The position numbers and the translations under genes were made by a program. Under the pieces are notes generated by a model that worked only from the letters and a program-made list of their open reading frames with translations, was not told the origin of the DNA and searched no databases. A stretch of DNA of 64,000 nt. Source: Charina bottae. Its lineage: Eukaryota; Chordata; Lepidosauria; Squamata; Charinaidae. This document shows positions 23,086-35,883 of the stretch, in pieces (the first letter of the stretch is position 1; each line of letters starts with the position of its first letter). Location: contig JALMGJ010000005.1 in NCBI GenBank assembly GCA_023362775.1, forward strand, positions 69,556,963 through 69,620,962. Direction: 5' to 3'.

Positions 23086-23764
23086 TAAGCCAGCGTACAT
23101 CCTATCAGTATAGTATTAAAAGAACTTCAGAGACAAGGGAGAATAATGAAGGATCTGATTGAATTTGAAAATCTTATAACTTGGAAGACTTGTTGAGTCT
23201 TATTTAAGGACTGCTGTTGGAGTCTGACCAAAACACAAACAGGTCAAAGATTGTATGATTAAATGGGTGCAGAACTGGAATGTAGTAATAGAGATGTAGC
23301 AATGGGAATTTCAGTGGAAGAAGAACATTCACTCTGAACATTATAATCAGAGAAAATTGGCATAAGATGTTTTATCACTGGTATATTACTCCAGTTTTGA
23401 TTGCTAAAATGGGCAAATTCATTCTAAAAATGTAATGAGCAGATAAGATCATTATTTCCTATTTAGTGGCAATGCCATAAAGCTCAACAATTATGGAAAA
23501 TAATTCATATTAAAATGAAACAGTTTTTAAAAATTGAATGCCCACTTCAACCTATGATACCAAACCAAAGTATACTGAATTAGCCTTACATAAGCTAACT
23601 GCTGCAAAGATACTATATGCTTCTTATTGGAAAGGTCATCTTCCATCCCTTCAATGGAAGAATGGCTAAATAAGTTGTAGGAGTATGCTTTGATGTCCAG
23701 AATAACTCTGAACTTTAAAAGTAAATCTGACACAGATTTCAGCTTAACCTGGAAACTATTCTTA

Positions 23765-23855
23765 TTTAGCCTGATTGTAAACCGCCCAGAGTCTACCATG
23801 GTAGAGATGGGCGGGGATAAATTCAAATAATAAAGAAATAAGTAAATAAATTCTT
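23765..23855 (+). mobile_element. CR1-type LINE 3' terminus fragment
   Basis: TTGTAAACCGCCCAGAG followed by GATGGGCGGGGATAAATTC and an AATAAA-rich tail; inserted in the L1 3' region. Confidence 0.75.
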
Positions 23856-24080
23856 AGATTATAATCTAATACATGGATTAGCATGACACATACAATTTGG
23901 GTTTATTTATGCACAGAATTTCTATTTCTATTTCATGAGATACTTAAATCAGAATAGTTTTGTTAGTAATATGTATTGAGCTTATTAGAACCTATGATTT
24001 TATATCATGATTTGTATTGTATGATTCTTAATATTCATTTTGCATTGTGTGCAAAATATTAAATCTTTTGTCCAGTTCAA

Positions 24081-26035
24081 AAAATCTTAGAAAGCAGGAA
24101 TGGAAGACTGGAGAGTCAGTCTCAAACAGCATGAGCTAGGTAGATGAATGGTCTCACTCAGTAGCAATGGAGAATTTTATATTCAGATTTTTTTTATTGG
24201 CTTAATGTTTCTTCTTCCATCATCTGTCTATACCTTATGTCTCTTGCTGAACTCAATTTGCCATTTTTCCTAAAGTCATGCTGTGGTTTTATGAAATAAC
24301 AATATTTCATTTGATGTAATTTGTTTTTTACATGATCTGCCATCAATGAAGAAAACCATTGTTCTTGCAACAGTTAATTGAAAAGCAGGTCAACAACTGC
24401 TTCACACTGATTATATTCAGTTGGATGAAGGGAAACTGTATGGTAATATCTATTACACTTTTATGGTTTTTTTAATGTATGTGTGTTGAAATGTGACAAT
24501 ACACTTTCAACTCTGGCAGCTGATTTGTGAATTTAAAAGAGGATTTTTAAAAAATACACGCAAACATCCCATTTCAAGAGAGCAAATCAATAGAAGTATC
24601 ACCTTTCCTTTGGAGTTTCCATAATTGCTGTGTGATAAACATGCAGGTATGGCTACAGCAAATGAGTGAACTTAAATATAGAAAGTAGCAATTAAATTCT
24701 GCTTTTTTACTATTCTAATTGGTATTTAATTTGTGCACCTGAGTTTTCAGGTGTTTGCATGTACCAATTAAATATGACCTCTAAGCAAATTAAATATATT
24801 GGGCCGGAGAGGAGGTAGAATGACAGGATTGCTGAAATGACGGTTAGCCACTTTATATTTCCTTCTGTGCAAGGGAAGCACTTCCCTAAGAATTGTAATT
24901 ACATGGGAAAGAAAACAGAAGAGCAGCTTCAAGGATTTTTCACATTAGGCAACATTATCGCAGAATCTGTTCCTTACTTCCATTGCATTTAAAGATGTGC
25001 CAGCATTTTGCTTCAGGATCTCTCTTTATAACCCAATTTCCAAAATGGGTTCTGTGGGTAAATGTGTATTAGCCCGTGAGAAACTGTTACTTAAGTTGTG
25101 TGAGAGCATGTTTTAATATGCTTTCCCATTTCCTGCCTATAGGACTCTGATCGGCCATTTGCTTTATTGAAAGCCATAGTGAAAATAGAGAGGAAGACAT
25201 CTAGTTCCAGTTTGGCACTAGACTGTCAGTACCTATAGTCCTCTTTTTTTCCTTTAAGGGGCCAGATTTGGCCAAGAAACTCCAGCGTTTGACCCCTAGA
25301 TTGCATTGGTTGTTTAAACATTTGGGATCTACATACCTTCATTTCATTGGTGAATTTATACAGGTTGAGTAGACTAAAGAATTTCGAATTAGCTAAGGAT
25401 GCCAAGTATTTCAACTAAAATTTGTCCTATTGTGACCCAAAGAATTATTTATTCCTAATCACTAATCCTGAAAGGGTTCTGATCACGTGGATGATTCACC
25501 ATTTCACCAAATAGCTAGCCAAAGAGTGTTTAATTTACCATTGTATCTTAAATATGCCTGCAAATTGCAGAGTAACGTTGCCACAAACAATGCCCCCAAA
25601 AGCAGGATTCCCATAGGGAGAACTGCCATTTTAATAAATAAATCAGGTACATAGGATTCCTCTTATCCTCCTAACATCTATATGATTAATCAGTAATTAA
25701 CTTTGTTACCAATAAAGGAAGAAGTTAACTTAGAATCCCATTTCTTTTCCAAAGGATGTCTGAAATGAAACTGTGTTCCCAGAAAAATAGGTTAACAAAA
25801 ACTGTACCAATTAACCCAGATATGTGATAGATGTCAATTTCCTCTCTGTCACAAATAAAATGGTGTTCTGCTGCAATTTCACTTACAACTTGTCATCTGC
25901 CAGGCTTGCTTTATTCTGTAAGGGAAGTTGATGCTGGGATGCATTACGTTTGTGTGAATCTCAAATTTTGAGCAATAAGCAAATTCAAGCCTATAGCTAG
26001 GATACAAGTATAGGCATTCATAGGTGGCAGCAAGG
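24081..26035. other. No gene or mobile element recognised
   Basis: Nearly 2 kb of AT-rich DNA without obvious repeats. It is one of the least repeat-like parts of the window and a candidate for host unique sequence, but I see no splice-bounded coding frame. Confidence 0.45.
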
Positions 26036-26303
26036 TGGCAGCCTTGCAGGGTAAACCAGATAGGAATTACAACCAGATAAGCTAATTCTACTTTATTGTA
26101 ATGCTACATTGACAGAATCTTGCAAGTCTGAAAGTACAATCCTCCCTCCCCTGTCTTACAGCCTGAGAAACTAGGGAGGGTCTCTTCTGACCCTCTTGCC
26201 CTGCCCACTACACAGCTATGGGCTAGGCTGTCTCTTATCTGACTGTTCCCTTGGCAACGTCTCTTTGCCCAGTCTTCCAAGGCCTTTCCCACATTCCATT
26301 ACA
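26036..26303 (+). mobile_element. Solo LTR, family B
   Basis: TGGCAGCC...CATTACA with a perfect 5-bp duplication caagg at 26031-26035 and 26304-26308. It shares the GAATCTTGCAAGTCTGAAAG and CTAGGGAGGGTC blocks with the copy at 54235. Confidence 0.93.
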
Positions 26304-26308
26304 CAAGG

Positions 26309-27190
26309 GGAGGCAAGTGACATCACACACAACATGATGTCATTGAGCAAGTGATATGAATGACATATTATATGTCACTGAAGTCATGATAAGCATATGA
26401 AAGAAAGCATATCAGAAATATTTGATTATCAAATTTTCTTATGTATTTGGTATTTTATATACAGTAAATACAGATCCAAGAAATAAACATTAAATGTTCC
26501 TTATGATAATAAAAATATCTAGGATATATTAACTGAAATAATGATAATGATTGAAACAACGCCTAAGAAACACTCTTCTAGATTTTATAGTTTTTTCCAT
26601 ATTTTCTCATTTTGTGCTTTGAAATACATTTTCAACCTTGATTTTATAAAAATACTAAGCTGGCAGTACCAGTTAATTTCTCTTTGCTAACTGTTTTCAT
26701 TACACTTGCAATATTAACGAGTTAAGCAGCAATAGCTATTCTTCTTCCCACATTGTTCTTGGGAGCAATTTGCTTTTAGAATGAGATTTGGGATTTTATT
26801 TCTAGGCAAAATTCTTTGCAGAAGCTAAGTGATAGTAATATGTCATGAATCTGCTTTGAACCATTTATAAAAACTTGCATTTTGTTTTATTTGAAAAATA
26901 AAATATTAATGTTTAATTTAAAAACCAGCCATTTCTTATTAGAAAGGGAGAATGAGGTCATGATAGGAACACTCTTAAGACAAAGGAGTTTCAGGAGCGG
27001 ATAATGAATCAACCCTGGATTTCGTCGAAGATTAAAACAAGTTACAGGATATAGTACAGATTCGCTGTCAAACTGGGTCTAATTGTGGTCCCCAGTTGTA
27101 ATAATGTGACTGTTTGTCGGCACCAATGTGCGCATGGACCCCTCTTGGTGCCCATGGGACTCCTCGTTGAATCTGACTTTTAAAACTTTT
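26309..27190. other. No gene seen
   Basis: AT-rich unassigned DNA leading up to the telomere-like array. Confidence 0.45.
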
Positions 27191-27287
27191 CTAACCCTAA
27201 CCCTAACCCTAACCCTAACCCTAACCCTAACCCTAACCCTAACCCTAACCCTAACCCTAACCCTAACCCTAACCCTAACCCTAACCC
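27191..27287. repeat. Interstitial telomeric repeat (CCCTAA)16
   Basis: 97 bp of perfect CCCTAA units (TTAGGG on the minus strand) with no interruption. Both flanks are AT-rich (ACTTTT before, TTTTAATAAA after). Confidence 0.98.
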
Positions 27288-27551
27288 TTTTAATAAAAAT
27301 AATTAAATGGGAAGCTACTATGTTGTAAAGCGAAACACTATCTTCTAACATCATCTTTATTTCCAAGAATGCTTCTGAGCTCCATGTAGGCACCAAGAAA
27401 AAATAAAAGTGCCTCGTTCAGAGGAGTGCCCATGGCCCAGAAAAAAATTATAAACAGAAGCTGAAGTGGCCAAGTGGGGCAGCAAGGACCAATCTCATCA
27501 GTTTGCATTCTGGTGTATTCATGGTTTGAGACTGACTATACTCACTATGAG

Positions 27552-28165
27552 GGGCGTGGTGGCTCAGCGGGTAAGACGCCAGGTTTGTCGATCGGAAGAT
27601 CGCAAGTTCAGAGGTTCGAATCCCTAGCCTCGCGTGACGGAGTGAGCTCCCGCACTCGCCCCAGCTCTTGCCAACCTAGCAATTTGAAAGCATGCAAATG
27701 CAAGTAGATTAATAGGTACCACTTCGGTGGGTAGGTAACAGCGTTCCATGCGCGTCATGCTGGCCACATGGCCATGGAAGCGTCTTCGGACAACGCTGGC
27801 TCTTTGGCTAACAAACCAGAAACCTTTCATAATACAACATATTTTTTTTGACATTGCCCTTTGATATTTTTCTCTACTTCAAAAATTATTCTTTTGAAAT
27901 CTGTAAGCATAAAGCGGTTTCTTCTACATCTTCATCTTTAAGGACTGATAGAACTTGTACATATTGTCTTTAGGATAGTCCGGCAAGTAGATAAGTACCA
28001 CTTCGGTGGATAGGTAACAGTGTTCCGCGTGCGTCATGCCGGCCACATGACTGTGGAAGCGTCTTCGGACAGCGCTGGCTCTTCAGCTAACAAACGGAGA
28101 TGAGCACCGGCCCCTAGATTCAGACACGACTGCACAAATGTGCGGGGGGAACCTTTACCTTTTTT
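27552..28165 (+). mobile_element. Composite Sauria SINE with duplicated body
   Basis: A 5'-complete SINE (27552 to about 27815) stops at GCTAACAAAC. After ~170 bp of unrelated AT-rich sequence, a 5'-truncated SINE body (about 27985-28165) repeats the AAGTAGATA...GCTAACAAAC segment and continues to the usual 3' end. One 15-bp duplication, tatactcactatgag, flanks the whole unit at 27537-27551 and 28166-28180. Confidence 0.92.
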
Positions 28166-28180
28166 TATACTCACTATGAG

Positions 28181-28642
28181 TTATTTTATGAATAAGCATG
28201 GGGCCCCCTAGCAGCCATTTTGGGGGAGCACCCATAACATACTCTCAACGTTCCAGAAGTGCCCACTGACACATCCCTACCCCAGATGTTTGGATGTACC
28301 TTTTTTACAGAGAGGACTACATATATGAGGCAATGCATGGGTGCCAGTTTTAAAAGAGAGTTGGTCAAGCATTTTCTCTTCTGATCTCCCCCTTCCTCTC
28401 TCTTTGGGCCAAACTACTCAGTGTTAAATTTATAGCATGCAACTGCCCCTCTACTCACAATTAGCACGTGAGTATCCAATATAGGTTAACAAGCCTTTGT
28501 ACAAGGCTGATGATGCAAGTCTATCCTCCATTCAGTGATCTATATGTAACAAATAACTCTACTGTATGGGCTGAGTCAATGCAACAAGTCTACAGCAAGT
28601 GGTTTTGCTTATTTCTGATCATCACCACTGTGGAAGAGATGG
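28181..28642. other. No gene seen
   Basis: Unassigned DNA without a recognisable element. Confidence 0.45.
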
Positions 28643-28654
28643 ATTCATTGTATA

Positions 28655-28990
28655 AGGTAAAGGTAAAGGTACCCCCCACACATTTGTGCAGTCGTGTCCG
28701 ACTCTAGGGGCCGGTGCTCATCTCCGTTTGTTAGCCGAAGAGCCAGCGTTGTCCGAAGACGCTTCCACGGTCATGTGGCCACATGACACGCGCGGAACGC
28801 TGTTACCTACCCACCAAAGTGGTACCTATTAATCTACTTGCATTTGCATGCTTTCAAATTGCTAGGTTGGCAAGAGCTGGAGCTAGTGCAGGAGCTCACT
28901 CCGCACGCAGGGCTAGGGATTTGAACCTCCGAACTTGCGATCTTCCGATCGACAAGCCTGGCGTCTTACCCGCTGAGCCACCACGCCCCT
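28655..28990 (-). mobile_element. Sauria-type tRNA SINE
   Basis: Full-length inverted copy beginning with (AAAGGT)n. 12-bp duplication attcattgtata at 28643-28654 and 28991-29002. Confidence 0.96.
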
Positions 28991-29114
28991 ATTCATTGTA
29001 TACTAAGCCATTAAAACAGGCTATAACTCATTTCTGCAATTTGAAATGGTTTCCTTCTGTTAAACTATCTCTGCTTCTTTAAGGCACAACAAGGAATTTG
29101 GTATTGGCTAAATA

Positions 29115-29215
29115 GTTTTTGGACTACACCTCTCACCATCCTTTGCCACTGGCCGTGCCGGCCAGGCATGATGGGATTTCAAAACAACTGAAGTGCACCA
29201 GCTTGGCTGACCTTG
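29115..29215. mobile_element. Degenerate fold-back repeat
   Basis: TTTTGGACTACA...CACCATC on the left is roughly inverted by GATGGGATTTCAAAAC on the right around a GGCCGTGCCGGCC centre. It is probably an old MITE. No duplication was identified. Confidence 0.5.
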
Positions 29216-29888
29216 TTTTAAGAACTCCCATATCCCACCCAATCCTAAACTCTGTAAATCTTAAAGGAGAGGCATCATTCCAAAATGTTTCCCATTTCTA
29301 CCCATATAAGGAATGGGGAAAAAAGCATATACATACAGTACACTAGATTAAAATGAGGATGGGGTAGCTGCAAACAATGTCAGCTGTAACACATGGAATT
29401 GACTGGTGCTTACTTGGCGCCTAATGCACTTCTCAGATTAATCTTTACTGATCAGGCATGTCTATTCTATTTTCAGTCTTTTAAGAGCTCTCTTGATCTA
29501 CTATGCTCATGGCACTCAAAAAATGTGTGGCTTTCTAACTTCTTTGAATTCCCTGTTCATACCTTTCTGCTAGGAAGATAGAGGCTGATCCCTCTAGCAT
29601 TGCCACTATTTGTTATCTAATTACTACAGACCTCATGCACACCTGTCGTATAATGTTTTTATTTTTACCCTGAAGATTGCCATGTTAAAACACACACACA
29701 CACACATACATACAAACATGTCCCCACCCTCCACCCCCCAAACCCCACAACTAGGAGTAGTGTGGCTTGAAAGATCACATTTCCAAGTTTCTGAACATTT
29801 ATTACCCCCTCCCCAAAGATATTGCCTCACTTGTTCTATATTATAAGCGCTATATAAATAGCAATAGCTATCAGAAGTAAGTTCCTCT
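29216..29888. other. No gene seen; short (CA)n
   Basis: Unassigned DNA with a (CA)n run at about 29690-29707. Confidence 0.45.
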
Positions 29889-30115
29889 GACCATAGATTT
29901 GGAAGGAACCTTGAAGGACATCTAACCCAACCTGTGCTCAGTGTTGGATGCACCAGAGCACCTCTGAGAGACAATTCTCCAGACTCTGTTTGAAGACCTC
30001 CAAAGGAGGATACCTTACCTCAACTGTTAGCCTGTTACCCTGGCTGATGACTCATAGTCAGGAAGTTCTTCCTGATGTCTAGCCTGAACCAGGTGAAGTA
30101 CCTAGCTGGAATACC
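29889..30115 (+). mobile_element. Old interspersed repeat fragment
   Basis: Contains TTTGGAAGGAACCTTGAAGG, CATCTAACCCAACC, then TCAGGAAGTTCTTCCTGATG, a phrase order I recognise as a common sauropsid repeat, but I cannot name its family. Confidence 0.5.
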
Positions 30116-30859
30116 AAAGTCTGTGCCAAAGTCATGGGTTGTTGTTTTTTTTTTTGCAGGGGTGGGGAGGCAGATAACTCAGCACAAAACCAAGAGCACC
30201 TAGGCGGAGAAGAGGAAAATGCTAGAATGCCTATAAAGTAGCATGTAGGTGCCTTAGATATAGAATATGAAGAGAGAAAGGAGAAGCAGAGAGAGGGGGA
30301 GTTGATATTTCAGATGCTGCAGGACATGTTGCTGGAGAGGACATCACCCTGGTTAACATGGAGTGGAGTGATGACCTGCCAAGGCCAGAGATTCCAGTTC
30401 TGGGATGTGGAGGAAGACCGAAATGAAAAGCTGGGGTCAGCTTGTGAAAGTGTGGAAAAACCAGGAGGACGGACTGTGTTGTGCATACAGAGATTCAGAT
30501 GCTGGACAGAAGAACCTTATAAGGATGAGTTAAAGGCTTTGGTGGCAAGACAGCTGAGAGAAAACTCAGAGACATCCCAGTGTCAGTAATTGAGATAAAG
30601 AGGGGAAGAAAAAGTAATAAATTGCAAGTGGAAAGAGAGGGAAAGAGACATAAGAAAGGAAAATTATGTAGGTTAAGGCTTGATTTCTTATATTCCTTAT
30701 CTTATTCTGTACTTACATAGGAACACATGCTGGTTTTGTAAATACTTTCACTTGAATATATTATTAGCCCTGGAAACGTGAATTTGTTTAGCTGACTTCT
30801 CTCTCACTCTCTCCTAATCTATTCTAAAACGCAGTTCCCTCCTCCCCCCGGTAGCCCAA
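30116..30859 (+). other. Unassigned; contains a 95-codon open frame
   Basis: A frame at 30302-30589 is open but has no recognisable motif, and overlapping frames look equally plausible. The region is purine-rich. I do not call a gene. Confidence 0.35.
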
Positions 30860-32200
30860 CAAGGACCATCTTGGGCCCTACTTCTCTTCTGAGGGAAGTC
30901 AGATGTAGAAAAAGTGTTAAGGAGCTTGGCCTTCTCATCATCACCCATTATCATTTGACCCCCTTCATTGTTAACTTCAGCTTTTCCTACAGTTCTTACG
31001 GTTTCCAGAAACCGCCTTGCATTCTTTGGTTATGGACCCTTCCATTCTCCAGATGTGTCCCTGTTTCTCTTCAGCCTTTTAGAGAGCTCTGCATGTATCC
31101 ATGTTGGCCTCTTTAGATTTCTCCCATTTTTCCTTCTTGTACTGTAGGTATTGTTTGTTATTGTATCTTCAGTATCTCATTTTGTGTTATTTCCCATCCT
31201 TCCCAGATCTTTTCCTCCTTCATGATTTCAAGCCATTGGTTCTGACCCACCTTCCCTTGGAACTCATCAGAATCCTCTCTTCTAAGTCTAGTATGGTGGT
31301 CTAATTTTTCTCAATTTCTTCTCCCTGGATATCACAGATTCAAGGATAGCATGGTCGCTTTCCCAAAAGTACTAGTAATTTCTTCAACCAATTCCTCCCC
31401 GTTAATGAAGATTAGGTCCATGATAGAAGATCCTCTTGTTCTTTTTTCCATCTCCTGGCAAAGGAAGTTGGCAGGAAGAGAGGACAAGAAATCATTCGAC
31501 CTCTAAGTCTTGGCAGAATTAGATTGTCAGCAGATGTCAGGATAATTGAAGTCCCTCGTTATCACTCTAACATGCCTCTTTGAAAGGCTGATTGTCTAAT
31601 GGAGAAAGGCCTCATCTGTATCTTCTGCCTGCCCATGCAGTCCATAATAAACTCCCATGACAAAAGCAGTGTCACTTTTGTTTCTTTCTCTTTTCACTCT
31701 TACACAGACACTTTCAACACTCCCATGTCACAGTTCTTGAATTCTGTGCAAGTTCATTTTTTCTCTTCCTGGATGGTGCAAGACCCCCACCTTTCCTATC
31801 AGGTCTGTTCCTTTTGAATAAGTTGTAGCCTTCCAGTGCTATGTGCCAATCATGAGTATAATTCCACCTGATTTCAGTGATGCGTATCCCACCATAGTTG
31901 TCTTTCTGAATTAGAATCTCTAGTTCTCAGCTTATTTTCCACATTCTGTGCAATGGTGCAGAAACATCGGAGGTTTTGAGTGGCACCACCTGCCAGCCTT
32001 ATTGTTATAGTTGCCTATGAAACTCTGAGTCCCCACCTGATCTCCTGCTTCTCCCTTGGTGTTCTGTTTTCTTGGCCTTGATCCTGGCTGCATATTCAAT
32101 TCTGGACTTTTGCCACCTTCCTCTTTTTCTCTAGTTTCATAACTTCCTAATGAAAATGGCGAGGTGCCTACCAAATGCTTCTTTCTCAGTCTTCATAAAA
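30860..32200 (-). mobile_element. Decayed LINE endonuclease domain (CR1/Jockey-like)
   Basis: Minus-strand translation in pieces gives RDFNYPDIC (endonuclease GDFN-type motif; the leading G is lost) and EKRTRGSSIMDLIFINGEEL, typical of apurinic endonuclease domains of CR1/Jockey-type LINEs. Stops and frameshifts are frequent. Its 5'-to-3' order places it as a copy separate from the CR1 RT remnant at 32300-33470. Confidence 0.65.
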
Positions 32201-32299
32201 TGTAGCCCATATCTTCCAAGAGTTCTTTACGGTATAAAGTTAGCATAGGACATTGTTGCAGAAAAGAATAAACATGGATGAAACAAGACCACGAGAGGG

Positions 32300-33470
32300 A
32301 AGATGTTTATATACAGTATAACCAGCGTGCAGGTTCCCTATTACCAGGGGATCCCCAGGCTTGAAAAAAACCACATCTTGAGAGCTTTATGGAAGGCCAT
32401 AAGGGTTGGGGCTAACCTCATCTCAGGAGGGATGATGTTCCAGAGGGCGGGCGCCATGGCAGAAAAGGCTCTCCTCCCAGGTCCTATCAGATGGAACTCT
32501 TTCGCGGACAGGACCCACAGCATGTCTCTCCTGCCAGACCTGATGGGACAGGTAGATGTAATAGGGAAGAGGTGGTCCCTCAGATACAGTAACCTGGCCC
32601 CAGGCCATATAGGGCATTAAAGGTCAAAACCATCACCTTGAATTGGACCCAGAAGCAAACTGGCGATCAGTGCAGCTCATGGAGCAGGGGTGTAATGTGT
32701 GTCCATCTAAGGACACACATAACTGCTGTTATACTCTTCAAGGGCAGCCCCATGTAAAGTGTGTTGCAGTAGTCCATTTGGGAGGTGACCAGGGCATGAG
32801 TGACTGTGAGCAGAGCTGCACAATCCAGAAATGGGCACAACTGGAGCACAACACAAAGTTGCCCAAAGGCCCTCCTGGTCGCAACTGCCCCCTGCTCTTC
32901 AAGCAGGATTTGTGAGTCCAGAAGGACCCCCAGATTGCGCACCAGGTCTGTCTGGGGCAGTGCCATCCCATCCAGTACAAAAGATGGTAAAGTCCCAGAT
33001 TTGTTAAACCCCAAAGCCACTCAGTCTTGCCAGGGTTCAGTTGAAGCCTGCTGTTCCCCATCCAGACCTCTATAGCCTCTAGCCACTGGGACAGGACATC
33101 CACAGCATTGCTTAATTTACCAGAGGTGGAGAGATATAATTGAGTATCATCAGCATACTGATGATACCTCACCCCATGGCGATGGATGATCTCCCCCATC
33201 AGTTTCATGTAGGTTTTAAACAGGAGCAGAGAGAGCACCGAACCCTGCAGCACCCCACATAGTAGGGGCCGAGGGCAGGATCTCTCACTCCCGATCAACA
33301 CCAACTGGTATCAGCCCCTGAGGAAGGAAGAACCAGCACAATACTTTGCCACCCACTCCCAGTCCCCGGAGCCGATCCAGAAGGATACCATGGTCAATGG
33401 TATCGAAAGCCGCTGAGAGTTGAGTAGAGCTAGGATGGATGCACTACCCCCATCCCACTCCCACTAGAGA
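32300..33470 (-). mobile_element. CR1 LINE reverse transcriptase remnant
   Basis: The minus-strand frame at 32738-33304 has YHQYADDTQLYLS, the catalytic YADD box, preceded by GVLQGSVLS and LLLFKTYMKLMGEII. It is followed by LQLNPGKTEWLW, then (another frame, 32667-33020) RNLGVLLDSQI and DYCNTLYMGLPLKS. The 3' thumb reaches about 32340. Frameshifts separate the blocks. It is the best-preserved CR1 RT core in the window. Confidence 0.92.
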
Positions 33471-35871
33471 TCATCCAAAAGCGCAACCAATGCCAAAATT
33501 TATCATAACATGTTATCATAAAAGAACAAATGATCATAATAAACATTAGCGAACAGTTGATTTTTTTTGTATTAAAAGATTAAAACTGAACAGTATAAAC
33601 CAGCTCTACCATTATGGAAAATAACCAGATACTTCAATGTACCTAAGGAACATAGTTCTTCAAAGCAGCATATGGGCTTGGCAGCTACTTCATTTCTCAG
33701 TTAGGAGGCTATGGTCTCTGTCTACTTAAGAAGATGCAGCCACCTTTAAAAAGTGTCATTCTGAGGACCCCCTCAAGTGTTAGGCAATCAAAAAAGTTTT
33801 AGACGTGCGAAGGTGTGCAGGAGAATACTGTATGTGTTTGGGGACTAGCAGATCCTCCTTCCAACACAAGCTGTGGGTTTGCCTAAAAGACTGCTTTTTA
33901 CAGGATGGTCTTGATTGTCCATTGAAAACAGAATGAGCAGTTAAGGAGGAAATTATCTAGATAGGGTGCTGCTATTGAAAAGGCCTTCTGATATTCCCAC
34001 TTATTTCATCTGAGTTAGTGGCACCTATAATAGGACCCCCAAGGAAATCACGGGAAGGTTCATATGGGAGGAGATTATCCTTTAGTTAGTATTTCTCAAG
34101 ACCGTGTAGCAGTTTGTAGATCAAACTGTGCATTGTGCTTGGAACAAGGTGGAAGGCAGTAGCAATAGCTTTTCCAACCTAGCATAACATGGTCAAAAAG
34201 CACCCTCCTGCCAAAAATCTTGCTGCTGCACTTTGTATCCATGAATGGAAGTAGGTGCTTAATAGTAATATTAAAGGGTGTGTCTGTTTTCCCTACAGCC
34301 TGATTTCCTGCACGTTTTTCCAAGCCTGTTCACTGATGGGGAAATAAGAGAGGAGAGAGAGAGAGAGAGAGACAAAGTTCAGCATTCATCACTCACACTC
34401 TTTTGATTGAAAAAAATGTATCTTCCATTACCATTTTATGTATGGACACAAGAACAATTAAAATGACTGACTTCTCACATCTAATTTGATATTACATTTC
34501 ATTGAATGGCATGGAATGTACTCCAGGGATAATAGCTTTAGGTGGTTATTCATTGTGTGTGCGTGTTGTAATGGCCTATCCTATTGAAACATTCTGGGTT
34601 GTAATGTAATACATATGCACATCTTATTTGAAAACTGGGCTGATATTTCTGCCCTGTAGCAAATGCTTTGAACTGATGGAACTGCGCATTAAAACTGCTT
34701 CTCCCAAAAGCTGGTCAGAAACCAGGAAAGGCAGAGCTATTCTACACAAGTGAACATTTCAGGAAGGACACCTTTTCTCAACCTTTTGTGATAATTTGTG
34801 ATGCTCAAAATGTACTATCCAGCACAGCTATCATTAATTGCTACTTCCACCTCAGCCAGACATCCACTGTGTTCTGTGAACCACTGAAGAGATGAGTGAC
34901 TATTTGGGCTATTATCCATGATTCAGACGACACAACACATTCAATAAACGGAGGAGGGTGGGGGGGTGAGATCAGCACTCAGCATGGCATTCAGAACAAA
35001 GGCTTTGCACAAAGGAGATGCACATCCTCAGATCTGCTCAGAACTTGTCCCATGTTTAGAAGTCAAGGCCAAAAGGAACAATCCTGATGCCCCCATTTAC
35101 TGTTGGTTGTGTTTTGTGTTTTGAGTTACATTGTGTTTCGCTTGAATAGAGTTCTAAAGACAACTCTCCTTTGTTTTCTTTCCGAAAACAACTTTTTCTT
35201 CCAAAGACAGCAAGACCCACTCTAGCACAACTTTAGCACTTTCAGAAGATCAGACGTTTCTGCATCAGAGCAGTCACTTTAAATGAGGAAATCACATCTG
35301 GCTTCATCGAAAATGCCAATTAATCTTATTTCAGAGATGTCTAAACCATCATTTATTTGGCTACTTGGTATTTGTTTCTTTAGTGCTTATTTTCAAGTGG
35401 TAAATTATATCACCTAAAGGCTTTCCATCTGCTAACCAAGACTAGAATGATCAGAGCATTAAGCTTGAAAATATAAGGTTTAGCCCCATAAAAAATGTAG
35501 TTCAGGGACGCAGCAGTTCCCTTTTCCATCCAAATCTTGATTTAAGAGAAGCTGTGGCTAAAAGCATAGGAGAGTGTGTCCCTGCTGCCACTGCACATTA
35601 AAAGACCGAATGAAATGAATTCAGGGTGATACACTTCAGTGCAGAATGAGTGAAGACCACTGTAAGTACTGTATACATCTCAGGGTTTCAGTCTCTAAAT
35701 TGGAAATTAGATAACTCATACTATTTACTATGCTCATACATGGGAGAGAGAAAAATTTGTTACAATTATATCCTTTTTGTTCTCACAAGTTGCAAATAGT
35801 ACTCCATCCTGCGACTATGCATAGTGTAATTACATAGTTCAGTCAGTAGGAGGCAACAGCCTTGGCCATCT
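33471..35871. other. No gene seen; (GA)n tract
   Basis: Unassigned DNA with (GA)n at about 34350-34373. Nothing with family motifs. Confidence 0.5.
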
Positions 35872-35883
35872 ATTGGTGGTGTT

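Larger units (their letters stand above)
21770..24080 (+). mobile_element. Broken L1 LINE, ORF2 C-terminal part and 3' region
   Basis: The 21887-22200 frame reads KKYIWSNKRPRIKFKVLQD followed by KEEGGLVALNFKLYYHA, the region after the L1 reverse transcriptase. At 23340-23690 the series WYITPVLIAKMGK and LTAAKILYASYWKG, split by stops, is the L1 ORF2 C-terminus. It is interrupted by a microsatellite (22209-22276), a probable LTR-like insert (about 22536-23085) and a CR1 3' terminus (about 23765-23855). Multiple stops show it is dead. Confidence 0.8.

Noticed and set aside
27079..27396. Frames of Val-Arg or Leu-Thr repeats
   Set aside because: They read through the CCCTAA telomere array; no protein homology.
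30302..30589. 95-codon frame in purine-rich DNA
   Set aside because: No recognisable domain, and another frame looks equally protein-like; not enough for a gene call.
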